Shown: positions 7,792 through 16,806, counted from the stretch's first letter. The stretch is DNA of 64,000 bases from Winogradskyella vidalii (GCF_013403955.1 NZ_JABFDG010000004.1:248001-312000), one strand, 5' to 3'. A program made the numbers and translations. The notes: generated from the letters alone by a model not told the origin.

Positions 7792-8514
7792 ATGAACCTA
7801 ACCAAAGAAGAAATACAATTTATAGACAATTACCTCATAAAAAACGAGGTGAAGTATTGGGATGTGCGCTTAGAATTGTTGGATCATATTGTATCTGCTG
7901 TTGAAGAGAAAATAGCTAAAGAGGGCATTTCTTTTAATGAAGCTTTGCTCGAAGTGCATAGAGGTTTTGGAAACCAGTTTATAGAATTTGGTGTTCCTAA
8001 AAGCAAAATATTTGAGTGCGGATTATACCAAAGCAATATTGGGTTTAAGAAGTTTACGAGAAATAAACAGAAAGAATTGGGCAGGAAATACCGAAAAATG
8101 ACTTGGAATCACCTTATAGTTAAGTTTTCTATTTTTAAGTTCTGGTTAGAGTATTTGACGGTTATTGTACTATTTATTATGCTCTATCAATTTAAACCAG
8201 AGTTATGTTTTCCTATAGGTTTGTTGGTGTTAATTCTACCTACAATATATTCTGCGTATTATGCTTTAAAAGATAAGTCTACTCGAAAATCATTAAATTT
8301 TGCTATGGCTACAAGTTCTGCGATGGCAGTGTGGTCGTTATATAATCTTTCATTTTATATCTTAAAGGATAGTCATGAGAATGTTGCAAATATGCCTCAT
8401 GGTTTCTTTGTTATTGTAACCTGCTTATTTTATCCCATGATTAGAGCTACTATTGAAGTGTATCAGAACGTATATAAAGAGAATAAGAAAACTTTTAACC
8501 TTAAGTTTTTATAA
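7792..8514 (+). CDS. HAAS-like membrane protein, paralogue 2 of 3
   Basis: 240 residues with the same plan as its neighbours: an N-terminal helix pair with LTKEEIQFIDNYL and DVRLELLDHIVSAVEEKI, a middle segment with a conserved FG pair (HRGFGNQFIEFG), a basic stretch, then four membrane helices ending near VTCLFYPMIRATIEVY. Its stop codon TAA is followed at once by the ATG of paralogue 3, which indicates translational coupling. No catalytic residues were seen. The role is inferred as sensing or regulation of the adjoining transporter. Confidence 0.7.
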   Translation: MNLTKEEIQFIDNYLIKNEVKYWDVRLELLDHIVSAVEEKIAKEGISFNEALLEVHRGFGNQFIEFGVPKSKIFECGLYQSNIGFKKFTRNKQKELGRKYRKMTWNHLIVKFSIFKFWLEYLTVIVLFIMLYQFKPELCFPIGLLVLILPTIYSAYYALKDKSTRKSLNFAMATSSAMAVWSLYNLSFYILKDSHENVANMPHGFFVIVTCLFYPMIRATIEVYQNVYKENKKTFNLKFL

Positions 8515-9204
8515 ATGAAACTAAACAAATCCCAAATACAAGACCTCTACATTTTTACAAGACAACATTTTGTAGAGCACTACGATTTGCAAACCGAACT
8601 CGTAGATCATTTAGCTAATGATATAGAAACACAATGGCAGAGCCAGCCAAAAATTAGTTTTGAAGACGCTAAAAACAAAGCCTTTAAAAAATTTGGCATT
8701 TTTGGTTTTATGGATGCTATAGAGCAAAGACAAAAAGCCATGAATAAACGCTATAGAGGGTATTTGTGGAATGAACTTAAAAAATGGTTTGAACTCCCAC
8801 AACTCATCGGAACCATCGCTTTGTTTTTGGTGTTTTATATGGCGTTTTCTTCAAAATATACCGCTATTTTTACTATAGTTTTTTACGTTATTATTTCAGC
8901 ATGGTCTATCTATAAAAGTACACTGTTAAATAGGCAATTTAGAAAACGAAAAGAAATCTCTAATAAAAAATGGCTGTTGGAAGAACTAATTTTTAAGCAA
9001 GCAGGTGGAGCATCATTAATCTTTTTTTCACAATTATACAATGTCTTTACGATTCCAGAAAAGTTTGAAATTACCACCTTATTTTTAATTCTCTTTTCTT
9101 TAGCATTTACCGCCTTAACATTAATAAACTATATCAGTTTAGAAGTGATTCCAAGTAAAGCTGAAAAATTACTCAACGAAACCTATCCAGAATTTAGTTT
9201 GTAA
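8515..9204 (+). CDS. HAAS-like membrane protein, paralogue 3 of 3
   Basis: 229 residues. The N-terminal domain has LNKSQIQDLYIFTRQHF and DLQTELVDHLANDIETQW, aligned with the same motif in the other two copies, then FKKFGIFGFMDAIEQRQ. Four membrane helices follow (IGTIALFLVFYMAF, FTIVFYVIISAWSIY, ASLIFFSQLYNVFTI, LFLILFSLAFTALTLIN). The three copies have diverged strongly outside the motif, so the triplication is old or each copy has its own partner. It directly follows paralogue 2, and the permease gene starts 50 bp later. Confidence 0.7.
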   Translation: MKLNKSQIQDLYIFTRQHFVEHYDLQTELVDHLANDIETQWQSQPKISFEDAKNKAFKKFGIFGFMDAIEQRQKAMNKRYRGYLWNELKKWFELPQLIGTIALFLVFYMAFSSKYTAIFTIVFYVIISAWSIYKSTLLNRQFRKRKEISNKKWLLEELIFKQAGGASLIFFSQLYNVFTIPEKFEITTLFLILFSLAFTALTLINYISLEVIPSKAEKLLNETYPEFSL

Positions 9205-9254
9205 CAAAACACAACTTTTATATACTTACTATAATAATAACCAACCTGCAGACT

Positions 9255-10727
9255 ATGTTAAAACAATTTATTAATCTAGAATGGAAAGCATTTACACGCT
9301 CAGCGTCCTTTAAAGTCAATCTAGCACTAAAAATATTAATGCTATTTGGAGCCTTTATCATGATCCTTTATATGCTAATGTTGGGAGCAGGTGCTTATTA
9401 TATCATTGAAGAGTATCTCGACAAGGATCCTTTAGTTGTCATTAATAAAATTATGATATTTTACATTTTTGGGGATTTAGCGATGCGTTATTTTCTTCAA
9501 AAAATGCCCATTGTAAATATTAAGCCTTTCTTGTATTTACCGCTTAAAAAAGACAAGGTTGTCGGCTTCGGAATTAATAAAACCATCATTTCGTTCTTCA
9601 ATGTTATACATGCATTCTTCTTTATTCCATTTTCGGTAGTGCTAATGCTTAATGGGCACGATTTTTTACCTGTTTTAGGTTGGCACTTTGCAATATTCGC
9701 ACTGATTTATAGCAATAACTTCATTAATATTTTTGTGAATAATAAAGATGTCGTCTTTTATGGTATTGTTGCTATTGTAGTGGTTTCGGCAGGATTAACG
9801 TATTATAATATTTTTGATGTCACCACTTTTACAGCACCTATTTTTGAAGCTTTTTATAATATGCCATATTTAGCCATTATACCTCTAATTCTAATGGTTG
9901 TACTTTATAAAATGGCATTTAGTTACTTCAGAAAAAACTTCTATTTAGACGCTGGTTTAGCAAAAAAAGTTGAGATTGGTGAAACCGATAATATGGCTTA
10001 TTTAGATCGTTTTGGTAGTGTATCTACGTTTCTAAAAAACGACATTAAACTTATAAAGCGAAACAAGCGATCAAGAACAACAGTAATAGTGAGTTTTCTA
10101 TTCATCTTTTATGGTTTGTTATTTTTTACAGGCGCAATTCCTGCATATGATGGTCCGTTTTGGCGTGTTTTTGCAGGTATTTTTGTGTCGGGAGGTTTCC
10201 TATTTAGCTTCGGTCAGTTTGTACCAAGTTGGGATAGTGCGTATTATCCTTTAATGATGAGTCAAAACATTAGATATAAGGAGTATTTAGAGTCCAAATG
10301 GTATCTCATGGTTATAGCAACTATCGTTACAACAGTGCTAGCCTCATTTTATTTATACCTTGGATGGCAAGCTTATGCAGCTGTTGTAGTTGGTGCGATT
10401 TATAATATTGGGGTTAATTCTCATATTGTACTTTGGGGTGGTGCTTACATTAAAACTCCCATAGATTTATCAACGAATAAAAAAGCTTTTGGAGACAAAA
10501 AAGCCTTTAATGTAAAAACATTATTGCTCACATTACCGAAGTTGGTCTTGCCAGTAGCAATCTACGCGATAGGCCATTTTGCACATGGTGAAGCTTTAGG
10601 ATTTATCTTGGTGGCTATTGCAGGTTTAATAGGTTTACTATTTAAAAACAAGGTATTTGCAATCGTTGAAAAAATTTATAAAGCTGAAAAGTATAAAACA
10701 CTAGCGGCATACAAACAAAAAAACTAA
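9255..10727 (+). CDS. DUF5687 family ABC-2-type permease
   Basis: 490 residues with about 12 membrane helices. The N-terminus MLKQFINLEWKAFTRSASFKVN is the typical cytoplasmic lead-in of the DUF5687 family, and NDIKLIKRNKRSRTT separates two membrane halves. DUF5687 proteins behave as ABC-2-like permeases, and the next gene, 5 bp downstream, encodes the matching ATPase. The transported substrate is unknown; peptides, lipids or antimicrobials are all possible. Together with padR and the three HAAS-like genes it forms a same-strand cassette. Confidence 0.85.
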   Translation: MLKQFINLEWKAFTRSASFKVNLALKILMLFGAFIMILYMLMLGAGAYYIIEEYLDKDPLVVINKIMIFYIFGDLAMRYFLQKMPIVNIKPFLYLPLKKDKVVGFGINKTIISFFNVIHAFFFIPFSVVLMLNGHDFLPVLGWHFAIFALIYSNNFINIFVNNKDVVFYGIVAIVVVSAGLTYYNIFDVTTFTAPIFEAFYNMPYLAIIPLILMVVLYKMAFSYFRKNFYLDAGLAKKVEIGETDNMAYLDRFGSVSTFLKNDIKLIKRNKRSRTTVIVSFLFIFYGLLFFTGAIPAYDGPFWRVFAGIFVSGGFLFSFGQFVPSWDSAYYPLMMSQNIRYKEYLESKWYLMVIATIVTTVLASFYLYLGWQAYAAVVVGAIYNIGVNSHIVLWGGAYIKTPIDLSTNKKAFGDKKAFNVKTLLLTLPKLVLPVAIYAIGHFAHGEALGFILVAIAGLIGLLFKNKVFAIVEKIYKAEKYKTLAAYKQKN

Positions 10728-10732
10728 AAACT

Positions 10733-11458
10733 ATGATTACAACAAATAAGCTTTCAAAAACCTATAACGAAACGACTGTTTTAAGTATTGATGCTCTCGA
10801 AATTCCTAAAGGACAAAGTTTTGGTTTGGTAGGAAATAATGGCGCTGGTAAAACTACTTATTTTAGTTTGTTACTCGATTTAATTCAGCCAACAACTGGC
10901 GCAATAAAAAGTAATGGGATTCAAGTGAATGAAAGTGAAGATTGGAAACCCTTTACGTCGGCATTTATAGATGAAACCTTTTTAATTGGTTACTTAACTG
11001 CTGAAGAATATTTTTATTTTATTGGCGAATTAAGAGGACAAAATAAGAGTGATGTTGATGCTTTATTAGCGCAGTTTACAGATTTTTTTCATGGTGAAAT
11101 ATTAAATCAGAAAAAATACCTGAGAGATTTAAGTAAAGGAAACCAGAAAAAAGCAGGCATTGTAGCCGCTTTAATTGGTCATCCAGAAGTTATAATTTTA
11201 GATGAACCTTTTGCTAATTTAGACCCAACAACACAAATTAGATTAAAGGAAATTATTAAAGATTTAGCACAAAAAAAGGGGGTTACTGTATTAGTATCTA
11301 GTCACGATTTATTGCATGTCACTGATGTTTGTGAACGCATTGTTGTGTTAGAAAAAGGAACCGTTGTTAAAGATTTAGAAACCAATCCTGCAACATTAAG
11401 AGAATTAGAAGCACATTTTTCAGGTGAATCAGTTGTGCTTCAAGAGGAAGAAGAGTAA
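10733..11458 (+). CDS. ABC transporter ATP-binding protein (partner of DUF5687)
   Basis: 241 residues, one nucleotide-binding domain. Walker A is GNNGAGKTT (about residue 36-44), the signature is LSKGNQKK in place of LSGGQ, Walker B is VIILDEPFANLDP, and the H-loop is SSHDL. The substitution in the signature is common among ABC-2 exporter ATPases. It provides energy for the DUF5687 permease encoded just upstream. The tail after residue 220 is acidic and ends in EEEE. It ends the PadR cassette; an inverted repeat 19 bp later may terminate the transcript. Confidence 0.92.
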   Translation: MITTNKLSKTYNETTVLSIDALEIPKGQSFGLVGNNGAGKTTYFSLLLDLIQPTTGAIKSNGIQVNESEDWKPFTSAFIDETFLIGYLTAEEYFYFIGELRGQNKSDVDALLAQFTDFFHGEILNQKKYLRDLSKGNQKKAGIVAALIGHPEVIILDEPFANLDPTTQIRLKEIIKDLAQKKGVTVLVSSHDLLHVTDVCERIVVLEKGTVVKDLETNPATLRELEAHFSGESVVLQEEEE

Positions 11459-11476
11459 AAATTATCAATATGGTTT

Positions 11477-11506
11477 CGCACGGACAACTCGCAAGTTGTC
11501 CGTGCG
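11477..11506. repeat. Perfect 13-bp inverted repeat after the ABC cassette
   Basis: Arms CGCACGGACAACT and AGTTGTCCGTGCG enclose a CGCA loop. There is no T run, so it is a repeat or an end-protecting hairpin rather than a standard terminator. About 15 bp later the 12-base unit CAGCCCCAATTT occurs twice in tandem. Confidence 0.75.
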
Positions 11507-11624
11507 TACAATTTTAAATTCAGCCCCAATTTCAGCCCCAATTTCAAAAAGATGCTTATTTTTACCATCTAACACACTAAACAAGGTGTTTTTCAGTTAT
11601 CTATTAACCAAATAGAACCGACGT

Positions 11625-14258
11625 TTGAAAACCTATTACAAAATCATATTATTGCTTTCATGCGTAGCAATGCTAACTCAAAGTTGCTCGCGTAAAAAAG
11701 ACAAATTCATTAACCGAAAATTTCACGCTTTAGGTACAAAATATAATGTGCTATACAATGGTAACATTGCATTACAACGCGGTATTGATGGTGTTAACAA
11801 TGAGTTTACTGAAAATTTCTGGGAACTTTTACCAGTAGAACGCATGGCTATTTCCGAAGATATTTTTCTTCCTGGGGAAACTAAAAATGCCGATTTTGAA
11901 CGTGCTGAAGAAAAAGCAATCAAAGCCATTCAATTACACGGAATGAGTTTTGACGGAAAGGAGAAAAATCCACAAATAGATGAGGCCTATTTACTTTTGG
12001 GGCAAGCGCGTTATTTTGATCAGCGTTTTGTACCTGCGATGGCAGCATTTAATAACATACTCAATAAATACCCAACAAGCGATAAAATTAATCAAGTTAA
12101 AATCTGGCGCGAAAAAACAAATATGCGTTTAGACAACAACGCTGGTGCTATAGAAAAACTAAAACGCTTGCTTAGAGAAGAGCCTATAGAAGGTCAAGAT
12201 TTGGCGGATGCTACTGCAGCATTGGCGCAGGCTTATATTAATACAAAATCTAAAGATAGCGCCATTGCACAGCTTACTATTGCAGCAGAAAACACCAAAA
12301 TTAAAAGAGAAAAAGCCCGTTATCATTTTATAAAAGGGCAATTGTATAATGAATTTGGACAGAAGGATAGTGCCAATCAAGAATTTGATGCTATTATAGA
12401 TATGCATCGTCAAATCCCGAGGTCTTTCTATATCAATGCACACCTTGAAAAATCGAATAGTTTTGATGCTTTAACCGGTGATGAACTCTTATTTGAAGAA
12501 TACCTCGCAGAATTAGAAGAAAATAGAGAAAACAGACCTTTTTTAGATAAAATATATTTCCGAATAGCCGAGTATCACCGTAATAAAATGTCAGATAGTC
12601 TTTCGGAAGTGTACTACAATAAATCCCTTAGAAAAACAACTTCAGACAATTACCTTAAGTCTCTAAGTTATGAAACTTTGGGTAACATGTATTTTGACAA
12701 TAATATTTATAAAACTGCAGGTGCGTACTATGATTCTACGATGACAGTCATGGTAGAAAACTCAAAGCCGTACAGGGTGATAAAAAAGAAGCGAGAAAAT
12801 CTTGATGATGTTATTTATTACGAAGGTATTGCGATAACAAATGATAGTATCCTTAGGATGATTAGCTTACCAGAAGCCGAACAATTAGCAATTTACACCA
12901 AGCTTGCTGAAGATCAGCGTCTAAAGGCTTTGGAGGCTGAAAAAGAACATAAAGAAACTTTAGAACGTCAAAAAAACCAAGCAATGTTAGCGGCTAATAC
13001 CAATCCGCAAAAACAAATTAATAACAGGGCTTCTAGTGTGTCTAAAAGTTTATCAGCCAAAAATGAAAGTTTAAATGTTGGTGGTGGCAATCCAAACAGT
13101 AGTAGTTTTTATTTTTACAATACAACAACTGTTGCTTATGGTAAAAATGAGTTTTTAAAACTTTGGGGCGATCGTAAACTTCAAGATAATTGGAGACATT
13201 CTACGGATCGTGAAACGATTATAAATAATACAATTAAAGATAGTGTAGTAGATTCTGCAACAGCATTAGAAGAACTTTTTAATCCAGAAATTTATTTAGC
13301 ATCGCTTCCTACAAAACCAAGTGAAATAGATAGCATTACTAAAGAACGTAATTTTGCTTATTACCAATTGGGAATTATTTATAAAGAAAAATTTAAAGAG
13401 TTAGAATTGGCTAAAACCAAGCTAGAAGATCTTTTAGCATTTCAACCAGAAGACCGATTGATATTACCTTCAAGATACAATTTGTTTCGTATCTATGAAG
13501 AATTAGGTTTAAACCGAAAGGCCGAAACAATGAAAATGGCTATTATTAACGGATACCCAGAGTCGCGCTATGCTGAAATTCTTTTAAATCCACAATCTGA
13601 ATTGTCTAAGGACGAAAACAGCCCAGAAGCAATCTACACCCAACTGTATAAAGAATTTGAAGCTGAAAACTATGCCGCTGTGATTACAGGAGCTGACGTG
13701 CAAATAAAACGATTAGAAGGTGATGATTATGTTGCTAAGTTTGAAATTTTAAAGGCATCAGCAAAAGGAAGGCTCTATGGGTTTGAAGCCTACAAGGAAG
13801 CTGTAAACCATATTGCATTGACCTACGGCAATACTGAAGAAGGTAAAAAAGCGCAAGATATAATTGAAAATTCAATTCCTGTATTAGCAAAAAAAGAATT
13901 TTTGTCAGATGATGAAGCGCAACATTTTAATGTCATTTTTCAGTTTGAAAACAATTCAGGTGAAGATATAGAGGCCTTTATTAAAACTTTAGACGAAGAA
14001 GTCGCTAAGGTAGATTACTTTGACCTCAGTACTTCGACTGATGTTTACGATGAAAACATAACTTTTGTTGTGGTTCATGGATTAAAAAGTATAGACGGTG
14101 CAAGAGGATTTGCAGAATTGCTTAGATCAGAAGAGCGAGATAGTAGGGGGCGGGTGGTAAAACCTAAAATTACACGATCTTATTTTGCAATTTCATCACC
14201 TAACTATGCTATCATACAAAGACACAAGAATTTAAATGCTTATTTAGAGATAAAGTAA
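11625..14258 (+). CDS. sprE: T9SS periplasmic lipoprotein SprE/PorW (TPR protein)
   Basis: 877 residues. A signal peptide ends in the lipobox LTQSC (lipid-modified Cys21), followed by KKDKFINRKFHALGTKYNVLYNG, which is typical of SprE/PorW. TPR-like repeats fill the rest, for example YLLLGQARYFDQRFVPAMAAF, with a Gln/Asn-rich break around residue 450-490. In Flavobacterium and Porphyromonas this protein is needed for type IX secretion and gliding and is thought to link the trans-envelope motor to the outer-membrane complex. The start is TTG: an in-frame stop lies 12 bases upstream and no ATG occurs before the signal peptide. A bactofilin gene and the ATP synthase genes follow on the same strand. 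Confidence 0.92.
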   Translation: MKTYYKIILLLSCVAMLTQSCSRKKDKFINRKFHALGTKYNVLYNGNIALQRGIDGVNNEFTENFWELLPVERMAISEDIFLPGETKNADFERAEEKAIKAIQLHGMSFDGKEKNPQIDEAYLLLGQARYFDQRFVPAMAAFNNILNKYPTSDKINQVKIWREKTNMRLDNNAGAIEKLKRLLREEPIEGQDLADATAALAQAYINTKSKDSAIAQLTIAAENTKIKREKARYHFIKGQLYNEFGQKDSANQEFDAIIDMHRQIPRSFYINAHLEKSNSFDALTGDELLFEEYLAELEENRENRPFLDKIYFRIAEYHRNKMSDSLSEVYYNKSLRKTTSDNYLKSLSYETLGNMYFDNNIYKTAGAYYDSTMTVMVENSKPYRVIKKKRENLDDVIYYEGIAITNDSILRMISLPEAEQLAIYTKLAEDQRLKALEAEKEHKETLERQKNQAMLAANTNPQKQINNRASSVSKSLSAKNESLNVGGGNPNSSSFYFYNTTTVAYGKNEFLKLWGDRKLQDNWRHSTDRETIINNTIKDSVVDSATALEELFNPEIYLASLPTKPSEIDSITKERNFAYYQLGIIYKEKFKELELAKTKLEDLLAFQPEDRLILPSRYNLFRIYEELGLNRKAETMKMAIINGYPESRYAEILLNPQSELSKDENSPEAIYTQLYKEFEAENYAAVITGADVQIKRLEGDDYVAKFEILKASAKGRLYGFEAYKEAVNHIALTYGNTEEGKKAQDIIENSIPVLAKKEFLSDDEAQHFNVIFQFENNSGEDIEAFIKTLDEEVAKVDYFDLSTSTDVYDENITFVVVHGLKSIDGARGFAELLRSEERDSRGRVVKPKITRSYFAISSPNYAIIQRHKNLNAYLEIK

Positions 14259-14279
14259 TTATAAAAAAACCAAATCATC

Positions 14280-14702
14280 ATGTTTTCTTCAGACAATAAA
14301 AAAACAAAAAACTCATTTATGGAAACAACTACTCAGCAAAACATCATAGCTCAAGGGACTAAAATTGTGGGTGACATTGCCAGCCAAGGGCCATTTAGAA
14401 TTGATGGAACTATTGAAGGTAATGTAAAGACTTCAGGTAAAATAGTGGTTGGAAAAACGGGTTATATTAAAGGCACACTACAAGGCGAAAATGCCGACTT
14501 TGAAGGCAAGTTTTCAGGAAAGTTAATCCTGTCTGGAACATTATCTCTAAAAACCACAGCACATATCGAAGGCGAAGTGCACATTAATAAACTCGCTGTA
14601 GAGCCGGGCGCTACCTTCAATGCGACGTGTAGTATGAAAGGTACCGTTAAATCATTAGCTAATGAGTCAAGTAAATCCGAAAAAGCCGCCGTTAAAGCCT
14701 AA
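14280..14702 (+). CDS. Bactofilin (polymer-forming cytoskeletal protein)
   Basis: 140 residues. The central right-handed beta-helix shows the regular short turns of bactofilins (GTKIVGDIASQGPFRIDG, then TIEGNVKTSGKIVVG, and further similar rungs), flanked by short polar tails. Bactofilins polymerise without nucleotide and act as membrane-bound scaffolds in cell shape and envelope work. It lies 21 bp after sprE, and its last 41 bases overlap atpZ in another frame, so it is co-transcribed with the ATP synthase assembly genes. An alternative start at the second Met (14319) is possible. Confidence 0.9.
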   Translation: MFSSDNKKTKNSFMETTTQQNIIAQGTKIVGDIASQGPFRIDGTIEGNVKTSGKIVVGKTGYIKGTLQGENADFEGKFSGKLILSGTLSLKTTAHIEGEVHINKLAVEPGATFNATCSMKGTVKSLANESSKSEKAAVKA

Positions 14703-14913
14703 TCTTAACAAAGGCCCAAATAAATATATTCAGTTTGTTTCTGTTGGTTTTCAGATGGGAGGCACCATCATTCTCGGTAATTATCTGGGACAATGGTTAG
14801 ATGCTAAGTATCATAAAGACTTCTTAGAAACCACAATAACACTTTTTGCTGTCTTTATGTCTATTTATTTGGTGATTTCACAGGTTACAAAAGTTTCTAA
14901 AGAAGATGATTAA
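14662..14913 (+). CDS. atpZ: AtpZ/AtpI family protein
   Basis: 83 residues with two membrane helices, around residues 22-42 (YIQFVSVGFQMGGTIILGNYLGQ) and 52-74 (TTITLFAVFMSIYLVISQV). It belongs to the AtpI/AtpZ group that heads ATP synthase operons and has been linked to c-ring assembly and cation handling. It starts inside the bactofilin gene with a 41-base overlap and itself overlaps the next gene by 8 bases at ATGATTAA, showing tight translational coupling. Confidence 0.85.
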   Translation: MSQVNPKKPPLKPNLNKGPNKYIQFVSVGFQMGGTIILGNYLGQWLDAKYHKDFLETTITLFAVFMSIYLVISQVTKVSKEDD

Positions 14914-15298
14914 ATCGTTTGCCGTATACGCAATAGCTTTTATTGCATTATTTTTTGTTGTTCAGCTTACTCAAGAATATGGTCTTGAGTTATTAAATAA
15001 ATCGCTTCGATACGAGCTTTGGGATGTTAATAAGTTTTTTGCTGTAGCGTCGCTGTTAATTTGTGTAAACTTAAAATTATTGTCTACAATTAAGAGCCTT
15101 CATACGCAGTTGGGATTTATTTATTTGCCAACACTTTTTATCAAAGGAGGCTTGTTTTTTTTAATGTTTAAATCAACCATTTTTCAACTCAACAATTTAA
15201 CCTTCGATGAGCGTTTAAATTTATTAATACCACTTTTTTTATTTCTAGCCTTAGAAGTGTTTTTTGTTATTAAAATCATCAAGGAAGTAGAGGACTAA
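14906..15298 (+). CDS. Small membrane protein of the ATP synthase locus (AtpI-like position)
   Basis: 130 residues with four predicted membrane helices (AVYAIAFIALFFVVQL, FFAVASLLICVNLKLL, FIYLPTLFIKGGLFFLMF, LIPLFLFLALEVFFVIKII). Position and topology match the second small protein (atpI-like) found before atpB in many bacteria, but I see no diagnostic motif. It overlaps atpZ by 8 bases and ends before the atpB promoter, so it may be expressed from both the upstream and its own region's transcript. Confidence 0.7.
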   Translation: MIKSFAVYAIAFIALFFVVQLTQEYGLELLNKSLRYELWDVNKFFAVASLLICVNLKLLSTIKSLHTQLGFIYLPTLFIKGGLFFLMFKSTIFQLNNLTFDERLNLLIPLFLFLALEVFFVIKIIKEVED

Positions 15299-15318
15299 AT
15301 AATAAGCATAAAAACATA

Positions 15319-15347
15319 TTGTTATTTTAATTAATTACGTACTTTTG
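15319..15347 (+). promoter_or_regulatory. Promoter of the atpBEFHAG genes
   Basis: TTG at 15319-15321, an 18-nt spacer, then TACTTTTG at 15340-15347, a perfect -7 box. The ATG chosen for atpB lies 41 nt downstream at 15389, while the TTG codon at 15356 would sit about at the transcription start, supporting the later ATG. Confidence 0.7.
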
Positions 15348-15388
15348 CACCGAATTTGAGAAGAGTAATTTTTTTTGATTTTTTAACA

Positions 15389-16558
15389 ATGAAGATATTT
15401 CAGCAAAGTTTTAAATTTTTCGCACTTATAGTCTTAGTGTTCTTGTCAACAACTATTTATGCATATTCTTCTAATGAAGATGGTGGAGAAATAGATACTA
15501 GAGAAGAGGTGGACGCCTATATTTCTCATCACCTTCAAGACTCTCATGACTTCGCACTTTTCTCTTACACTAACGATGAAGGAGAGCGTAAACATTTTGG
15601 ATTTCCACTTCCTGTGATATTATGGTCATCTAATGGCTTGGTTACATTTATGTCTTCAGAGTTTCATCATAATGATGATGGTGATGTAATTGTTGAAAAA
15701 AATGGGTCTAAATTTGCTAAGATACATTCTAAAATTTATGAATTAGAAGCAGGAGCAGAAGCTGTTGATTTTGATGAAGAACACCATGCTACAAATGCCG
15801 CTCGCGTTTTAGATTTTTCTATTACTAAAAGTGTTGTTGGTATTTTAGTGATTGGTTTATTAATGTTCTTCTGGTTTGTTAGATTAGCAAAACAATACAA
15901 AAAGAAACAAATACCTACAGGTTTTGGTCGTGTATTAGAGCCATTAGTGCTTTATGTTAGAGACGAGATCTCTAGACCAAATATTGGTGAAAAACATTAC
16001 AGAAAATTTACGGGTTATTTATTAACCGTGTTCTTTTTTATCTGGCTTTTAAACATGGTTGGTTTAACACCTTTAGGCTTCAATGTTACGGGTCAAATTG
16101 CAGTAACCGCAAGTTTAGCTATTTTTACACTTATCATTTATGCATTTAGTGGAAACAAAGATTTCTGGATGCACATTTTATGGATGCCAGGAGTACCTAT
16201 TTTAATTAGACCAATCTTAGCTGTTATAGAGTTGGTTGGTACATTTATCATTAAGCCTTTTTCATTATTAGTACGTCTATTTGCAAACATTACTGCAGGA
16301 CACACTGTGATTATGGCTTTAATTGCTATAATGTTTGTTATGAAAGATACCTTAGGTGTTGCAGGAGCAACAGGCTTATCTTTTATATTATCTGTTTTAA
16401 TTATGTTTATTGAGGTTTTAGTGGCCTTTTTACAAGCTTATATTTTTACAATGCTTTCTGCCTTATTTATTGGTATGGCCGTTGCAGAACATGATCATGG
16501 GCATGATGTTGAGCATGAAACCGCTGACGTAGAAGACGTGAGGGGAGATTTCATTTAA
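15389..16558 (+). CDS. atpB: F0F1 ATP synthase subunit a
   Basis: Forms the ion half-channels against the c-ring. 389 residues, longer than the E. coli protein because of a signal peptide (residues 1-25, ending TIYAYSSNE) and an extracytoplasmic N-terminal domain of about 110 residues, as is usual in Bacteroidota. About six helices follow. The essential Arg lies in LLVRLFANITAGH, and the last helix has FLQAYIFTMLSALFIG. A His/Asp-rich tail (EHDHGHDVEHE) ends the protein. The start at ATG 15389 gives the signal peptide and fits the promoter. Confidence 0.95.
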   Translation: MKIFQQSFKFFALIVLVFLSTTIYAYSSNEDGGEIDTREEVDAYISHHLQDSHDFALFSYTNDEGERKHFGFPLPVILWSSNGLVTFMSSEFHHNDDGDVIVEKNGSKFAKIHSKIYELEAGAEAVDFDEEHHATNAARVLDFSITKSVVGILVIGLLMFFWFVRLAKQYKKKQIPTGFGRVLEPLVLYVRDEISRPNIGEKHYRKFTGYLLTVFFFIWLLNMVGLTPLGFNVTGQIAVTASLAIFTLIIYAFSGNKDFWMHILWMPGVPILIRPILAVIELVGTFIIKPFSLLVRLFANITAGHTVIMALIAIMFVMKDTLGVAGATGLSFILSVLIMFIEVLVAFLQAYIFTMLSALFIGMAVAEHDHGHDVEHETADVEDVRGDFI

Positions 16559-16596
16559 TAAGAGTTTTTTTAATTTAACTATATAATTTATTTACT

Positions 16597-16785
16597 ATGT
16601 ACAATTTAATTGGAGCAGGATTAATCGTAATCGGAGCAGGTTTTGGACTTGGTCAAATTGGTGGAAAAGCAATGGAAGGTATTGCTCGTCAACCTGAAGC
16701 TGCTGGAAAAATCCAAACAGCAATGATTATCGTAGCAGCACTTTTAGAAGGTTTAGCATTTGGTGCTTTAATCTTAGGAAAGTAA
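16597..16785 (+). CDS. atpE: F0F1 ATP synthase subunit c
   Basis: 62 residues forming a two-helix hairpin of the rotor ring. The first helix is glycine-rich (GAGFGLGQIGG), the polar loop is ARQPEA, and the ion-binding carboxylate is the Glu in LLEGLAFG. The residue six before the Lys of the inner helix is Leu rather than the Gln of Na+-binding rings, and Ser does not follow the key Glu, so proton coupling is more likely than sodium. That deduction rests on a manual alignment. It lies between atpB and an intercistronic hairpin. Confidence 0.95.
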   Translation: MYNLIGAGLIVIGAGFGLGQIGGKAMEGIARQPEAAGKIQTAMIIVAALLEGLAFGALILGK

Positions 16786-16806
16786 GCTTAAAAAACAGAA
16801 TAGAGA

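Noticed and set aside
11424-11615. 63-residue plus frame from the end of the ABC gene into the intergenic repeat
   Set aside because: It starts inside the ABC coding region in another frame and translates the inverted repeat and the CAGCCCCAATTT doublet.
12159-12443. Minus-strand frame inside sprE
   Set aside because: Antisense of a TPR-coding region; codon shadow only.
16597-16785. Sodium-coupled c-subunit
   Set aside because: The Gln and Ser typical of sodium binding are not at the expected places; proton coupling is more likely.
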